From Plasmodium malariae (taxonomy: Eukaryota > Apicomplexa > Aconoidasida > Haemosporida > Plasmodiidae), in assembly GCF_900090045.1 (NCBI RefSeq), contig NC_041786.1:3361001-3425000 (forward strand): a stretch of DNA of 64,000 nt, in the 5' to 3' direction. The number at the start of each line of letters is the position of its first letter. Position 1 is the first letter of the stretch. This document shows, piece after piece, positions 1 through 15,024 of this stretch. The translations under genes and the position numbers were made by a program. The notes beneath the pieces were generated by a model. The model did no database searches. It was given only the letters and a program-made list of their open reading frames with translations, and was not told the origin of the DNA.

Positions 1-1775
1 TTACATATATGTATATATGAAAATGGGATAAAAACTTTTCCTTAAATTGTTCACACAAATATCTAGAAATGAATATAATTTACGTTAGTACTACAATCTG
101 CATAAAAATGACTAATTAAAATTAAAAAGTTTTTAATTGAATTATAATATATTTGATGTTTAATTTCTTTTTTTTTCCAAACAACAAGCATATGTTTTGA
201 AAATAAAATAATTAAATATTAGTTAAATTATTTTCATATATATGAAATACCTTTTACTATATAAAGTTATAATTTTATTTTTTTTATCTCTATACATATG
301 GTTTATTTTGCAGTTTATTAAAAAATTACATAAAATTTATTGTAAAAATAGAAAATTTTTTTAATTTTTTTTCGTGTTTTTTTTATTATCATTGTTTTTT
401 TTTATATTAACACCTTTTTAAAAAAATTAAGCATGCAGAAAAAAATTAAAATTTAATAATAAAAAGGTATAATTGATATTCCCATACCAAGTAATTTAGT
501 TAAAAAACACAATTCTTGAATTTCTATGTATTTATACATTTATATAGATCTGTTTCGTAATAGAAGAAATGCTTATTTATGAAAAAGATTACTAATATGT
601 TAACCTTTTTAATTGATCTTATATTAATTGAATTTTTTTTGTTTTATAATATACCCTAAAATTATTTTTATTTATATTAAACCTTTAAGTGTACAAGAAA
701 GATAATAAAATAAAACCTTATTTTTCTTGGATTTTTATTTATATATGATCTCTTTAATTATTGAACTTAATATTTACTTTTTTAAAAGATATATATTTTA
801 AAAGAAAAAATATAATGAATAATGAAAAAATCTTTTTAAATTGTTAAAATAACTATTATTTACTCATTCCTTAATAAGTTATCTATGCACACAGATTAAT
901 GTTAACGCTAAAAATAATAGTAAGCTTATAAATATTAAAAATATATTGTAAACAAGATTAACTAATTTTAAATCAACTAAATAATTATGTTGAGCTTGAT
1001 TCTACAAATATAAAAATAAAATAGTAAACACCAAAAATTAAATAAAGGCTTAAATAAATTATAAGGATTATTTTCCTTTTTTATTTCATTTTGAATGTAA
1101 ATAATATATTGTACATATATGCTATACACTTAAAACGTTATTATTACTGTTCACAAGTTGAAGTTGACGAAAGTAAACACTATTCGTATTTTCCGTAGAA
1201 AATAAATATAAAAATTTTAAAAAGCAAATCATTTTAGATTAAAATCTCTACGAAATGTGTAAAAATTAAATTAAGGAAACCATTTTGATATATACGTTTT
1301 GGGTTTAGTAAAAATGTACTTGAAAAAAAAAATATAATTAAGAAGCGATGAAATATACTAGAAAAAGTGATCTATTTTAAACTTAAATATTACATATGTG
1401 AGAAAGGGATAATATTATAATCTGTACAAACATATGAATGTGTTATTTTTGTAATAATTTACATATAATGGTATAAAGTGAATAATTACTCCAAAAGTTA
1501 GCATATGTATATATATATGTTCTACATTGACTATTCTTGTAATATCTTCTAACAAATATGTAAATTAGGCGGAATACACGTATACGCAGCACATTTAATG
1601 TGATGCTAATATTCTCTTTTATTATTCATCAGTTAATTAAATATACTAAATATTTTGAATATAATATTTAAAAAAAAACTTTTAAAATAAAAGTGAACTT
1701 TTAATAATGTAATTTATTTATAAAAGAAAAAAAACAATAAATAATATAAATATGTTTATACTTATTTATTTAATA
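1..1775. other. AT-rich non-coding flank, no gene seen
   Basis: No reading frame with protein-like composition and no recognised family relic was seen on either strand. The stretch consists of A/T homopolymers and TA-rich sequence. It lies downstream (3') of the minus-strand RBP pseudogene and probably holds its 3' UTR. Confidence 0.6.
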
Positions 1776-4700
1776 TTACGTATAATCGTCTTCACTGAAA
1801 CAAATTTTTATAACTTCTTTATCTCTTAAATTAATATCGTTCCTACCTGGAAATTCATCATTATATGTATTGAAACATTCCTCTTTTTTTCTTCATTATT
1901 CTTATATAAAACAAAAGGACAAATCAAAAATCTTTACAACAGTATAACGAATTTGCTCGTGTGACCCTTTAGTTCTTGAGTTACTTTGACCTTTGGGTTT
2001 TTCATGTTCTGAATCATCTTTTGTATTCTGTTTTTGTTCATTAGTTTTCGTAAATAAATTTTGTCTATGAGGACTTAAATTTTCAGGAACAGGTTGATTT
2101 AATATCTTCAGTTTATTTACTAGATTTTCTACTTCCCCATGAGTATTATATATTAAATCTTTTATTTAATTTATATAGATTTGTAATTCTTTAGTTATTT
2201 TACCTGATTCAGTTATACAATTTTTTGCAAAATTAAAAATGCTAACATCAATATTTTTGGAAAATGTTACAAATAAGTTATTCCTTAATTTTTTCTTTAT
2301 TTCAATTCTTTTTACTACACGTTAGGTTATATATAGTTTATTTTTAGTTTCTTTATTATAATTTTACATCTCTTCAGTTATTTTTTTTATTTTTTGTTCA
2401 ATCTTCTCATCCTTCAAATTTTTGTATTTCATCTTGAATCTTTTTAGACACATCTTCAATAAATTTGTCTACTCTATAATTATTTTTGATTTCATTAAAA
2501 ATACCTTTTATATTATTTACGTTCTTTTATATTTCAAATAACTTTTCTATTTATGTTAAATTGTTTGAAATTTTTTTTTCATAATATCTACATTTTTCGA
2601 AATTTTTGAAACAATTTGATTTGTGTCATTATTATTATTATACACTTTCGCATTTTCCTTAATATTTTCTAATAATTTGTTAAACACTCTTTCTAAATCA
2701 TTAATTTCTTGTTTATATTTTGTTAAATTAGTACTTTCCACAATTTTCATGTAATCACTTTTTTTTTCGATAATGTACCTCTTTTAATATTCATGCACAT
2801 AATTTAATAAGTTCTGGGTTCTACATTTTAAATGTAAAATTTTATTTACATCTATTTTCAATTTTTTGTCTTCATTAGCATTAGTTTTTTTTAATGTTTG
2901 CAATGTTTTTATATTAGTAATAATATTTTAATGTATTACAATAAATCTATTAATTGATTGTAGGGTAAATTTACTGTCAATGTCAGCTAATTCCTTTTCT
3001 TTATTTGTTATAAAAGTACTAACATCTTGTAGGTTATTTTTATTCTTTAATAATTATTTTTCTTGCGTATTAATCACATTATTAAATAGTTTTATTATAT
3101 TATTATATTTATACTGAAATGTTTTTATTACTTGTAATTTGACACTATATATTTTTTTGTAAATTTCATTTGTAGTAATTTTTTTATCCTTCAGCTTAAT
3201 ATAAGGAATTTTTAATTATTCTGATATATCTCGTAAAATATTTATTTCTTCCTTATCATTAGGTACAAATTCTTTTCTTATATCATTATTTCCTTTAATT
3301 CACGAACATTTGTTATCAATTCAGCATAAAATGTAGTTGCTTGTTCAACATTGGTTAAAATGTAGTCACTTATGGATTTTGTATCAAAGTATACATTTAA
3401 TGAAGCAATATATGTCATTATTGAACTACGGTTATATTTAACGTATATTAAAACCTTTTTAGCTGCATTCTATTTTTTATTAATTATTATGAAACCATTA
3501 TATATTTTAGTACTAAGGTTCTCCTTTATTGATTTGTACTTAAATGACCCATTCTCTTTTCATTCCTTTTCAAGTTCATCATAAGAGGAATAAATGTTTG
3601 TAATACTTTCTTCTATATTTTATATGTTTTTATAAATTCCATCTACAGATGATTTTTCTCTTTGTTTGGTTTCACCCGAATTTTCCTTTACGTTTATTTT
3701 TTCAACTTGTTTTTCTAATTTATCTAAGGATACTATGTAATTATCAAAATCAGATTTTATTTTATTCATTTTTATTGCATCTACAGTGCTAATCTTTTTT
3801 TGACTGAATGCTTCACATAGTTCCTTTAAATGTTCATATTTCGATTTTTCCAAAATATGATTATAACCTTCATTATTGAACATAATACTGTTTAAAGTAT
3901 TATATTTTTTAAAAATATCTTTCATTTCACTTAATACCGAACTTTTTTTATTTTTTGTATTATTCATTTTATTATTTAATTCATTCATGGCTTCAATATT
4001 AAGATTTATATCACTTAAATCTTTAATTATTTTTTCATTTTCTTTTTGTTTTTTGTCTATAACATTTGAATATTTAATAATCTTATGAAGAATCTTATGG
4101 GAAAATCCTATGCTGTTATGCACATCGAATTCTATGTTATTTTATGCTTCATTTGTAGTTTCTAATTCTATAGCAGTTGTCGGCTCAAATTGTAATCTTG
4201 ATGTTGTAATGGAACGTTCTTATGCGGTTACTTTCTATGGTAATAATCTTACCATTTTAAAACATATATAGTTAGCTGACGTAACTATAATGCGCAAACA
4301 TATTTTTTGCTTTATTTTTAAACGACTTATGCATTTCATTTTGTATGCTCTTATTTCTATATACTGCTTGTTTTATTTTACTTAATATATTACTTTCTTC
4401 ATATAATAATTTAATATCTACAACAAGTTTTTTAATGGATTCATGGTAGTTGTTAACTTCGGAATATTCGTGTGCAAGACCCACTAATTTTTGTACTTCT
4501 TTTTTTATATGAAGCATTAATCTAAGGGCTTCTTTTTTTATAATATCATTCAGATATTTTGTTTCTTCTTCTTTATTTCTGAGTTTTGTTTCTTCATTCT
4601 GAGCTTCTTCCTTTAGTTTATTTACTTCAATATAATTTTTTGAATTGCCCGAAGTGCTTTTTACGTTGTTTTGAATTATTTTATACAGCGAATTAAATTC

Positions 4701-7700
4701 GTTATATATTTTATTTTTCTTACTTTTATACTCTAAATTTCCTTCATATTTATATTCTTTTAAATCTGTTCCACTAAAAATGGAAATAAAAGTTTTCATT
4801 GATGTATTCAGTGATTCTTTCATTATATCCATATATATTTTTCTTTTACCAGCCATTTATTTTATATTTTTTTGCAAAACTCCATTTTCATAAATTTTTG
4901 TTTTTGTAGTTCTTTTTCTATATTTACAATGGTAGGTTTTATTCCATCCATTTTATTTTGTTTATCATGCATAAGTTGTTTTGTACCTTTTGTCCTGTTT
5001 AATTGTCCTATACAAATTATTTCTTTTTTTTTCGTTTCCTCAAAAGCATTTACTCCAGTCGTTGCAATTATTTTTGGCGTTGAACTTATTGAATCATTAA
5101 CTGTTGTTAAAATACTTTGTATTTTTTTTTCTGTATTATTAACTGTTGATAAATTTTGTTCAACTCTTCCTTAGTAATATTATATAGTTACATTTGTATC
5201 CTCATAATTTTTACCATTAAAAAAATCCTCCATTTGAGTAATGCTCTGCTTTTAATTCTATTCTTTTAATTTTTTCTTTAAATGTCAAAAAATTTCTTTA
5301 ATCTTAGTATTTTTCTCTTTTAATTTAATTCATTATTTTTGTTACTTCACTTTTCCTTTTTGATAACTTAATTTTTATTCCTAAAATTAATGACTCGAAA
5401 TAGTAATAATAACTTCGCCATCTTTTAGCAATGATTCATAATTTGCATTCTCATTTTTTTCAGTAGAAGCAACTTCTTCTTAATATTTTACAGACTAACC
5501 AATCTTATTATAAACACAATTCATAATAACATTATATCTCTTTATTTGGAAATGTTCGATTTTTTTTCCACCCTATTTTCTTCACTGATTTCTGACAAAA
5601 TTTTTCTTTTATATTAGTCGGCCCTATTTAAAAATGAATTTATTTATATTTTCTTATATTCATTTTACTGGATATTTTTAATTTCATTTACATACTTATC
5701 AATTTGTTCATCATCTAAAATTGTTTTAATGTTATTTTTATATATATTAACACCGTCTAAGAGTATCTTCACGTCTTTAATTAGATTATTTGCTTTTTCA
5801 AATCCAATTTTTGCCTGTTTTTTGTATTCTTCAGTATCTTTGATGTTCTTTAATAATGAATTGATAATTACTTTAGAGCTATTCAATAAAATCAACTTGA
5901 TAATATTTCTAATTTCCTTTAGAGACTCTTACATAGTATTTTTTTCCTTTAAAACATTTGGCATATAATTATCTGTTTTTTTTTTTAATTTCCTTTGTAT
6001 GATTTATATTATAGTTCTCATTATCTTTTTTCTGCTCACCTGAAGCATTTATAATAAGATGATTTATTTTACTAAAACTACCTTTATTTTTCTTGTATCA
6101 TGCATTATAATCAATATCGTTTATGTATTTTTGTTCTCCATCTTGCATTTTATGTTATGTTTCAACAATTTCATTTTTTGATGATTCCACTTCTTTCATC
6201 ACCAGTTTAGCTTTTGCATTTTCCTCACTAATCTGTTGAATGATGTCATAAATTAAAATTCGCTCATATTCTAACTTTGCGAGGTTTATTTTTGCTAACG
6301 TAATATCAACATTTTATATATTATTTTATTCTTCATATATACCCCCTATTTTTTTATAAAATTTATCTGTGCCACTTATTTATTCATTGAATTCCATTTA
6401 TTTATTATTTTTACATTTCATTCTGTTATGTATTCATCAGATTTTCTTTTTTGTTCTTTTAGTTGTGCAACGTTTTCCTGGATGATGTTCGTTAGAGTTT
6501 CATTTTTTTTTTTTTTTTTAATGCAATTATTTTTTGTTGAATTATACTATATGTGTTTTTTTTAATATTTGTAATAAAATGAAAGGAAGCTAATTCATCT
6601 TTGATTTGTACTAGATAACTTATGTGTTACTTAGCTTCCTCATTTATTTCTTTGCTTTTCTCTGCTATAAATTTATCAGTCAATATAAAAATTTCATTAT
6701 GTTCTTTAATTAAATCATCTAGTTTTTTATTTTTCGTTTGATAAATGGTATTTAAATTATCTATATCAATTTTAATATGATACCAATTCATTTTTTTTTC
6801 ATTTAATGTTTCCATAGTTGTTTTATTATTGTTCCCAAAATTATGCTTTGAATTTTTGATAAGATCCAAAATTTCTTCTATACTTATTTTTAATTTTTTT
6901 ATAGTATCATCAGCCAATTAATTATGTTTAACATTTTTGTCTCTATTCTAAATGTTTTTAATTTTTTCTTGACGTATTGTTCTATTAATTTATTATTGTG
7001 TATTTCACGAATGTGTATATTTAATTTTGCGTTTAAATAATTTTTATTCTTTATTAATTTTTCAATCAATTTGCCGTTAATATCTGAGTTTTTTATAGCA
7101 GTGTTTAATGTTCTATTATTATGTATATTTCTGTTTGATGTACGAATATGGTTTATGATTTAAACTATTTTTTTTCAATAATAAATTATTTTTTATACTC
7201 AATTTTGTATCTATCTTTTTTTTATCATAATTTTTTAACAAAGTATTAATATTTGTATATTTTTGCATATTATATGTTTTCAGTCTTTGTAATGTGCCAT
7301 CACATAATATTAATTTATGCAGAGTTTCTTGTATATTGTCCTTTAATATATTAATACCAGTAAATATTGTACTTTATTCAGAATAGTATTTTCATATTCT
7401 GAGAATACCTTATAAGTATTTTGTCCAACAGACAGATCTTTATAATTTTTATGTAAATTATTAAGAAAATTGTTTTTCCTATTAATTATATTTTCTTTAT
7501 GTTGTTGTAATTTTTTTCTGTCTTCTTTGTAATTATCCATATTACATTTTAAACAACTATGGTTACTTCTTATCTGATTAAATGTATTTGATATTTCTTC
7601 ATGTATATACTGAAATGGATTATCAATAATGTCATTTTTAAGGGTTAATACGTGATATGATTTTCTATCCATATTATTCAGTGTTTGGAATATCTAATCA

Positions 7701-9983
7701 CAATTCATTTTTGTAATTTCATCATGTATTTTTGTTGTTTTTTCTAGTAAGTTATCAGTATCATTTATATTGTCTCATTCATAAATTATATTTTTATGTT
7801 CCTCTACAAATTTTAATAAAATGTCAACAAATTCTTGTTTATTACTATTATAGAAATTAGTAATTATGGATTATATTTTTTCTCTTAATTCTTTTTTTTT
7901 ATTTGTAAATTAAAGAATGTTAAATTATTTTATATTAATTAATTCTTCTACTTGTGTGATATTTTTATATATTCCTTCTTTTTTGGAATTTACCTTTTTT
8001 ACCTATTTTTTCAGTTATATAATTCATTTTATTTTTTATTTTCATTTGTATGGCATTGTTACACTTTTTCTTTAATGTTTTCCATTTCGTTATTATAATT
8101 TTCAATATGTTTTGATAATTCTTTAATTTTAGTTTTTATAAGAATAACTTCTTTATATTATTCTTCTTTTGTTTTAGAGTTATCTTGTATTGTTCTTTTA
8201 TTTTTCTTTATGAAATCTACAAGACGTAAAAGTTCTTCGGTCCTCTGTATATATTTCGAAGGACCTACATTTTCATTCATTTTATAGTCTTTTTCTTTTT
8301 TTTTTTTTTTAATGTATTGAGAGTATATACCTCTTTATAGAAGCAATTAATTGTCTTAATTCTTTTAGTGCTGCATCTAGTTGAGCTCTTGTTTCATCGT
8401 GTTTTATTCTGATCCTTATAATTTCCTTATTTATAGAATTGCTAAAATTTTCTACTACTTTTGTGTTTTTGGTGTATACATCTTCTGCAAATTTTAATGT
8501 TTTCTCAGAATATGAAATTACTGAATTAATCTTTGAAAGAAAAAATTTATAATCTATAATAAAATCAGACATTTTTTTTTATTTCACATATGCACCTGAA
8601 GAGGAAAAAATCAATTTTTCTTTATTTTTTAATGTTTCTTCTAACCTTTTGATAATTTTGTTACTCAATTTTAAATTAGAAGTAAAGTATGCTAATTCAT
8701 TATAGTATTATCTAACAGAATATGGAGGAAGATGTGATGATGTGTAATCTTTGAAATATATTGTTATTTCATTAATTGGAACTTTAACATTGGTTATGTA
8801 AAAATCATATCCTACTAGAAATATATTTAATTTCCCATAATAAAAATTTTGTTGACTCTATAAAAACTGTTCGACCTATTTCTTTTTCTATATTAGATAT
8901 TACATCATTGCAAGAATCCAAAAGATTCTTTACATTTTTTATATAATTTACATAGGTATTATAAGGTATTTCCCTGACTATCATCTTATATATCCAAATC
9001 ATAAGAGCTAATGTAGAAGTGTTAAATAAATATGCACATTTTATATTTTTTAGTTATGAATATAAATCTTGCAAAATTTTTGTTATCTTCTCCAAAAAAT
9101 AATAACTTCTACTTAAAATGTATTTACTATAAGCAACAGACTCTCTTTGGTATTTTTGACATTTTGTAGGATATTCATTTAGGTTAAGTTTACGTTTTTG
9201 AGGATCTGAAGAATTATATAATTTTATTAAATCATCTTTTGTATTCTTACAATTTTTTATTTCTTTTGCAAGTTCATTATGTAAAGAGTTTGTGCTATTG
9301 AATTATATGTCGTTTCATATTTTACGTTTGTTGCAGGATGATAAAATTGCGTGAATTTAATTTCAATGAAATAATACATATACAGATAATATAGATGTAA
9401 TGGAGAAAGTATATATCCTTTGTTATCTGTATAATCAATGTGATCTAACGTAATGTATGTATCTATTTCTGTGCTTCCCTGTTGAATAAATGTATTTGAA
9501 TAAGTATGTAGTTTATTGCTTTTCTTTATCATTTGATTATTAGTTTTATTATTTGAATATAAACTATTTTTTTGAATGTATGCATAATATGGTAGAGTTC
9601 TTTTAGGTTTATAATTTTAAAAAGTAACTAAAGATTCATTGTTACGTAAATATGGCTTCTTTAAATAGTTGACATTGATTATATGATAAATATTTTTATT
9701 ATTTTCCTTTTCATCTGTATAATTAGAGCTTTTTAAAATTTTATCTTCTTATCTGTTATATTCAAATTTATTATTTTCCTTAATGTTAGATTGCGATGGT
9801 AATAGTTGTAGTCCCTTTTTAAGGGTGCTGTATTTTCTTCTGCTACTTTCTTTACTTGATATTACAAAACAGTACAAATATTAAAAATAGGATATATTTA
9901 AAAGAATAATAAAAAAATTTGCTTTTAATAAAAGTAAGCACAAATTGGATAGTACAAAAATATAAATATCTAGTTATTTGCAT
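1776..9983 (-). pseudogene. Reticulocyte-binding protein (RBP/RH family) pseudogene, nearly full length
   Basis: RBPs are large rhoptry/microneme ligands that bind the red-cell surface during merozoite invasion. The minus strand carries an RBP-like architecture about 8.2 kb long, close to the usual gene size. At the N-terminal end is a hydrophobic signal-like segment (frame starting at 9983, ILFLIFVLFCNI). Next comes the conserved block SPLHLYYLYMYY (about 9390) and then NSSDPQKRK (about 9200). A long Asn/Lys/Glu-rich helical, coiled-coil-like body follows, and the acidic tail ends KICFSEDDYT and a stop at 1776. The body is split over all three frames by many stops and frameshifts. The longest open pieces are 4272-4856 (194 aa), 3620-4123 (167 aa), 7343-7672 and 6627-6917. 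The transmembrane segment expected before the tail is reduced to a short hydrophobic stretch near 1905-1945. The signal segment and the frame after it differ by one base, so either an intron or an indel lies near 9860. No intact product can be made. Confidence 0.88.
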
Positions 9984-11920
9984 TTACGTACATGTATAAT
10001 GTTTTGCATAAATGAATAGAAAGGGGATTATAAATAATTGCAAAAAGGGTGTTTTTTTCCATATTTTAAATCATACGATTGTAATATATTTTGTTAATAA
10101 CTAAGAGAAATGAATATTAACTTTTCATTTTATACATGACTTCGCTAAATTAAATATTTACTAAGTATATTCTTTTTTTATTGTTTTTTAAAGAATAATA
10201 TTTTAATGCGTATCTAGTTTTTACAAATAAGTTAATTTATGCTCATAAAATAAATATTTCAAATATACTATAAATTAATTGGAATAAAAAAAAGGTTGTA
10301 CACAGGCAAACAATTAAAAGTTGTGCTCAAAAGTGTACAATGAAAAAATATTATTATTAAAAATTTAATAATGAAACTTAGTGTTCCGAATATACATTTG
10401 CATAATAAATATAAAGTGCATATAAGATAAAAAAGTATATATAAATACATTATTTTTTTGTTGCAACAGATTTAATACAAATAAGTTATAAAAGTACAAC
10501 AGAAGTATTATATATATAGATGAGAAAAAAAGGCTCCAAAAAAAAAAAAAGTAATTTAAGAATAGAAAATGTTTAAAGTAGAATAAAACTAAAAGGAAAA
10601 TTATTAATATTATATTTTTATAGTTATGCACTAGAAAAAAATAGTATGCATGAACAAATATTGATATAAAAAGATAGAGTTTATTCCTCAAAAAAAAATT
10701 TAATAACTGTTAAAAAAAAGGAACAGAAAAGGTAAAAAAAAAAAAAGAGAATAAATTATATTTTGAATATCTTTAATTTTAGTAAAAAGAAGTAAAAATA
10801 AATGAATATATTTTATTTTTTTTAAATATATACGTAATTTACTAGTCCTAGTGTAAATATCTACATTGAGGAGAAAATTTATAAAAAAAATTTGTAGTGC
10901 ATTAAAAAAGTATTGTTAATTCAATGATGTTTATGTGAAAATAAAAAAAGAAAAAGTATTTATATAGGTTTCCTTTGATATAGAATATTTTTAATTCATT
11001 ATTGTATGTTTGGTTAATTATTATTATGTTACTGTTCTTCAGAAAAAGTTTATCATAAATATCTTAATTACATGATTCAAGATTTATTATTAAAAAGATT
11101 TAGGTTTAAAATACTTATACACCTTTGATTTTATGAATTTCACTTTAATAAGAATTTTACAGCATATATTTTATTCCTTCACATACTTTTAAGGAAAAAC
11201 TATTACACACGCAGATACAAAAATCCCCCCAAAAAAAATATATTTTGATTCGTATTTTTCTGTTACTATGAATAGGTGAAAATATTTATATTAATTTTCA
11301 TTTGGATTACATTGCGTTATGATTTTTTTGTTTGTTATTTTTTTTTTTTTTCACAGCGCTCTTTTTTCTTTTATTAACACACTATTGAATATTTAACTGA
11401 AAACACACCTCTGCTTTTAAAAATTTAAAATTGATAAATATTACTTATGAATATCTATAAATAAGTCACAAGAACCATTGCATTGTTTTAAGCCTTAAAG
11501 GAAAAATTATAATTTGATTTCTCACAGAAGCTATTTTTTGTTAAAAATATAATTTATTTTATAATTTTTTTTGTTCTTTTTTCTACTGAAATTTTGTTAT
11601 ATTTGTACCTAGTTTTTTCATAAATTATTGGCAAATTTTTTAAGCAGATAAGAAAAATTATATAGATATAATTAATATTGAAAATTGAGGATCCTTTCCT
11701 TATAAATGAATAATTTTTTTACAATTATATGTGTAACATGCCATCTTATGTAAGATTTCTATTTTTACATTTATTTTCGCAAATTATTTTATTTTTGTAT
11801 ATATAATATTTTTTTATTATATTTTTTTTTTAACATATATCTATAATATTTTCATCCTTTATAAACATTTTTATATCTTTTTTCTTTTTTACATGTTTAA
11901 TATTTATTATTTTGTTTTCT
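9984..11920. other. Non-coding 5' flank of the RBP pseudogene
   Basis: The stretch is A/T-rich with no recognised gene. Two hydrophobic open frames on the minus strand (10268-10450 and 10365-10691) are dominated by Phe, Leu, Ile and Tyr, as expected by chance from poly-T-rich DNA, and are not called. The promoter of the former RBP gene should lie here, but no motif could be assigned. Confidence 0.55.
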
Positions 11921-12060
11921 AATATTATTACAATTTATAATATTATTACAATTTATAATATTATTACAATTTATAATATTATTACAATTTATAATATTAT
12001 TACAATTTATAATATTATTACAATTTATAATATTATTACAATTTATAATATTATTATAAT
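11921..12060. repeat. 18-bp tandem repeat, about 7.5 copies
   Basis: The unit aatattattacaatttat repeats head to tail with almost no divergence; the last copy reads ttattataat. Because the unit is 18 bp, the plus strand stays open and would read Ile-Ile-Thr-Ile-Tyr-Asn repeatedly (inside an ORF at 11912-12112), but nothing else supports translation. It is a minisatellite in intergenic DNA. Confidence 0.9.
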
Positions 12061-15024
12061 TCCTAATATTCTTGATATTCTTTTTTATTATTATTTTATA
12101 ACTCTTAGATAAATTTTTTTCATAGTGTAGTTTTATAAATTAAAGGAAATTAGGATATTTTGTTTTAATTAGTACTCTAATTGAATGAATTGTTGCATCG
12201 TTTAAGTAGTTTAAGAGTACAGAGTAATTTTTTTTATTTTTATATTTAATATTATTTATTAATATAATATATTTACTTTGTAAAAATGTTTACTATTTTT
12301 TTGTTAATTTTGCAATTTTTCATTGATTGAGATTTTATATAATTATTATTAATATAGTGGATTATTGTGTCTTGAGCTATTAAATATAAATACTATATAG
12401 TTCTATTCAATTATTTTTGAAGCTTAATTTTCAAAATATTATGCTAATAAAAGATGTGATGATATTGCGGTACCTTTTTTTTAATATAATTCCTAGAATA
12501 CTATCTTGACACTTTGCGTACAGTTTCATTAAACTTTATGTTATATCTACAATACAAAAATTATTATTAAACCTGCAAAGATGTGTAATCAAAATTTCTA
12601 TGTTTGGGTGTTTATTCTTTTATGTAATATACGCATGAAGGAAACACAACTTTACAGATTATATATTTTTTGCAGTGCTAAATGAAATCAAGAAATTTTA
12701 GGGTAATACGATTTAAGTTAAAGTAAAACTTTGTGGGAAAAAAAACTTATATAAACAACAAAAAGAATGTTTCTTTTATTTGTGAAGAAAATATTATTGA
12801 AAAAGTAACATAAATATAAATAGGAAATAAAACTGTACGTTTATATGTTTTTTGTATTGTGTCAGGAAGAACTGAAACTATTTGAGCAGCTCTACTGAAA
12901 ATAAAGAATTTCCTTTACATTATATTTAATTGTATGCATGAAAATTTTTTTTTTTAAGATATAAATCTTTTTTATAAATATGGGATATCAAAATAACCCT
13001 CTATGAATTAATGTGTGCTACAAATGTTTTTGTGTACATAATACTTTTATGAAATTTTCGAACCTAATGTACCTTTAATATAATATATTTTTCTTTATAA
13101 CCTGGAAAATAGGATGTAGCTAAAGAATGCTAATAAGAAATTAAAAAATTCCATCCATTATAAATTACATTAAACAATGTGAAAAATATATATTATTATC
13201 ATTACCTGAAATTTTAACCCAGAAGTCATAGAAAAGTTAACATGAATATTATTTAAATTAAACATTGTACAATTAACATTAATTCCTTAATTTGGTATAC
13301 TTACATTATAGAAAAATATTTACAAATTTTAAATGTGCTTAAACATCGAAAAGTAATTAAATAGAGGATATGCTTAGTAAATGATAATTGTGGAATTAGT
13401 GAGACACTACAAATTCATATTTTCTTTTAATGCAATAAAAAAAGTAACATAATGAAAATATTATGTTAAAAAGTAACTTCAGTAAAACATTGAACAAAAG
13501 AAAAAATAGAAAGAAAAAAAAAGAAAAGAGTTAGAAACACTTACATAATACTATTCAATTCATGGGTATTATAGAATTAACAATAATTTAGTGATAATAA
13601 TTGTTAAAAATATACATTATATAGTGTATATATATCACTAAGCACATAAATTATAAGTGATAATTATATTTAACAAGGACATATTACATTATTACCTTCA
13701 TCTTTTTGGAGATAATAACCTATAAATTAAAAAAGTTTGAATAATTCTGCTTATAACTTAAAAATTATTATAAGGAACTTATCAACCACTTCAATAATAA
13801 AAATGTGAATTGAAAATGAAAAATTATGAATATGTATCATTTCATAAATATATTTTTCTTTTCATAATTTATAGAGAATTTACGAATTCCTTGTAGGTTC
13901 TTGGGGAAAAGAATGATATGATGTCACATAATATATATATCCTCTTTCAAGTAAGAGAAGAAAATTATACTTTATTTCTAATAAATTTTTTTGGTAATAA
14001 TCTTAATTCATTTTAAAATATATGTAATTATATATTAAATACTAAAATAAATATAACATTATCACATTATAACATAATTGTGTTCATTATATAATATATG
14101 TGAGTTTAATAACTTAAAAAATTCGATTACAAAATTTAGGAAAAAAATTGTATACGAGTTAGTACATTTTACATTTTTTATATTTTTTAAATGATGAATT
14201 ACACTATGTTATTATGATCATATGGAAAGGAATTAATGTAATGTTTAAATATATATAATAGGAAAATGTTAAATAAATAATATTTTTTATTTATATCATT
14301 GTATGTACAGAAATAAAATAAATGTCTTAACATTATTTTCATATCTTAATATATGTATTACACATAATAAATCAGTTCTCTCTTAATAAAATATGATGCC
14401 ATATTTTGGTTATAATACAAATATAAAATGTATTTTTGTTACATTTTTTTAATTTTTTAAAATAATTAACTTTCATATTTTTTCAAATATATTTTTATTC
14501 CATTATATTATCCTTTTCATGCGCTCTACATATGCTTGTTTGTTTTAATAACATTAAAACTAATGAAAATATATGTAAAATATAATTAATTTGTTGTACG
14601 TAAGAGAATAAAGTCCTATATTGTCGCTGCAGTAAAATAGTGATAATGCGGATAATTTAGACACACTAATATATAGATTATCTTTTACCAGAATTCAAGA
14701 GATAGCATAAATATTGTTAAAATAAACATTTTTTATATAATAAACTAGCAACCAATTATTAGAAAATGGATATATATTAATTTCAAACTCTCCTAGTTCA
14801 TTTATTTATATTTAAAATTTTGAATACTTCTTTTATTAAAGATAAAACATAATATCACGTATCGTTGGACCTTCTAAAAGAATAAATGAAAGTATACACT
14901 GTAATATTTTAATATATCATATTTTTAGGCCTTTATTTCAATATTATACAGTTTATTGAATAAAATGTAATACTGTTTTACTGAAAATAAGTATTCATGT
15001 GTGTATTTGTCATTTAATTTTTAG
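12061..15024. other. Gene-free AT-rich stretch before the first pir relic
   Basis: Nothing was recognised on either strand apart from short chance ORFs, such as one of about 35 codons near 12580. The last few hundred bases probably held exon 1 of the pir gene that follows, but no convincing first exon could be placed. Confidence 0.5.

Noticed and set aside
3372..5968. Plus-strand ORFs (3372-3584, 3876-4088, 4872-5174, 5729-5968) inside the RBP relic
   Set aside because: They are hydrophobic antisense shadows of Lys/Asn/Glu-rich minus-strand coding sequence.
10268..10691. Two overlapping hydrophobic minus-strand ORFs
   Set aside because: Composition is almost only Phe, Leu, Ile and Tyr from T-rich DNA. 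They have no charged loops, splice sites or family motif.
11921..12060. CRISPR-like array
   Set aside because: Direct head-to-tail 18-bp units without spacers, in a eukaryotic genome; a simple minisatellite.
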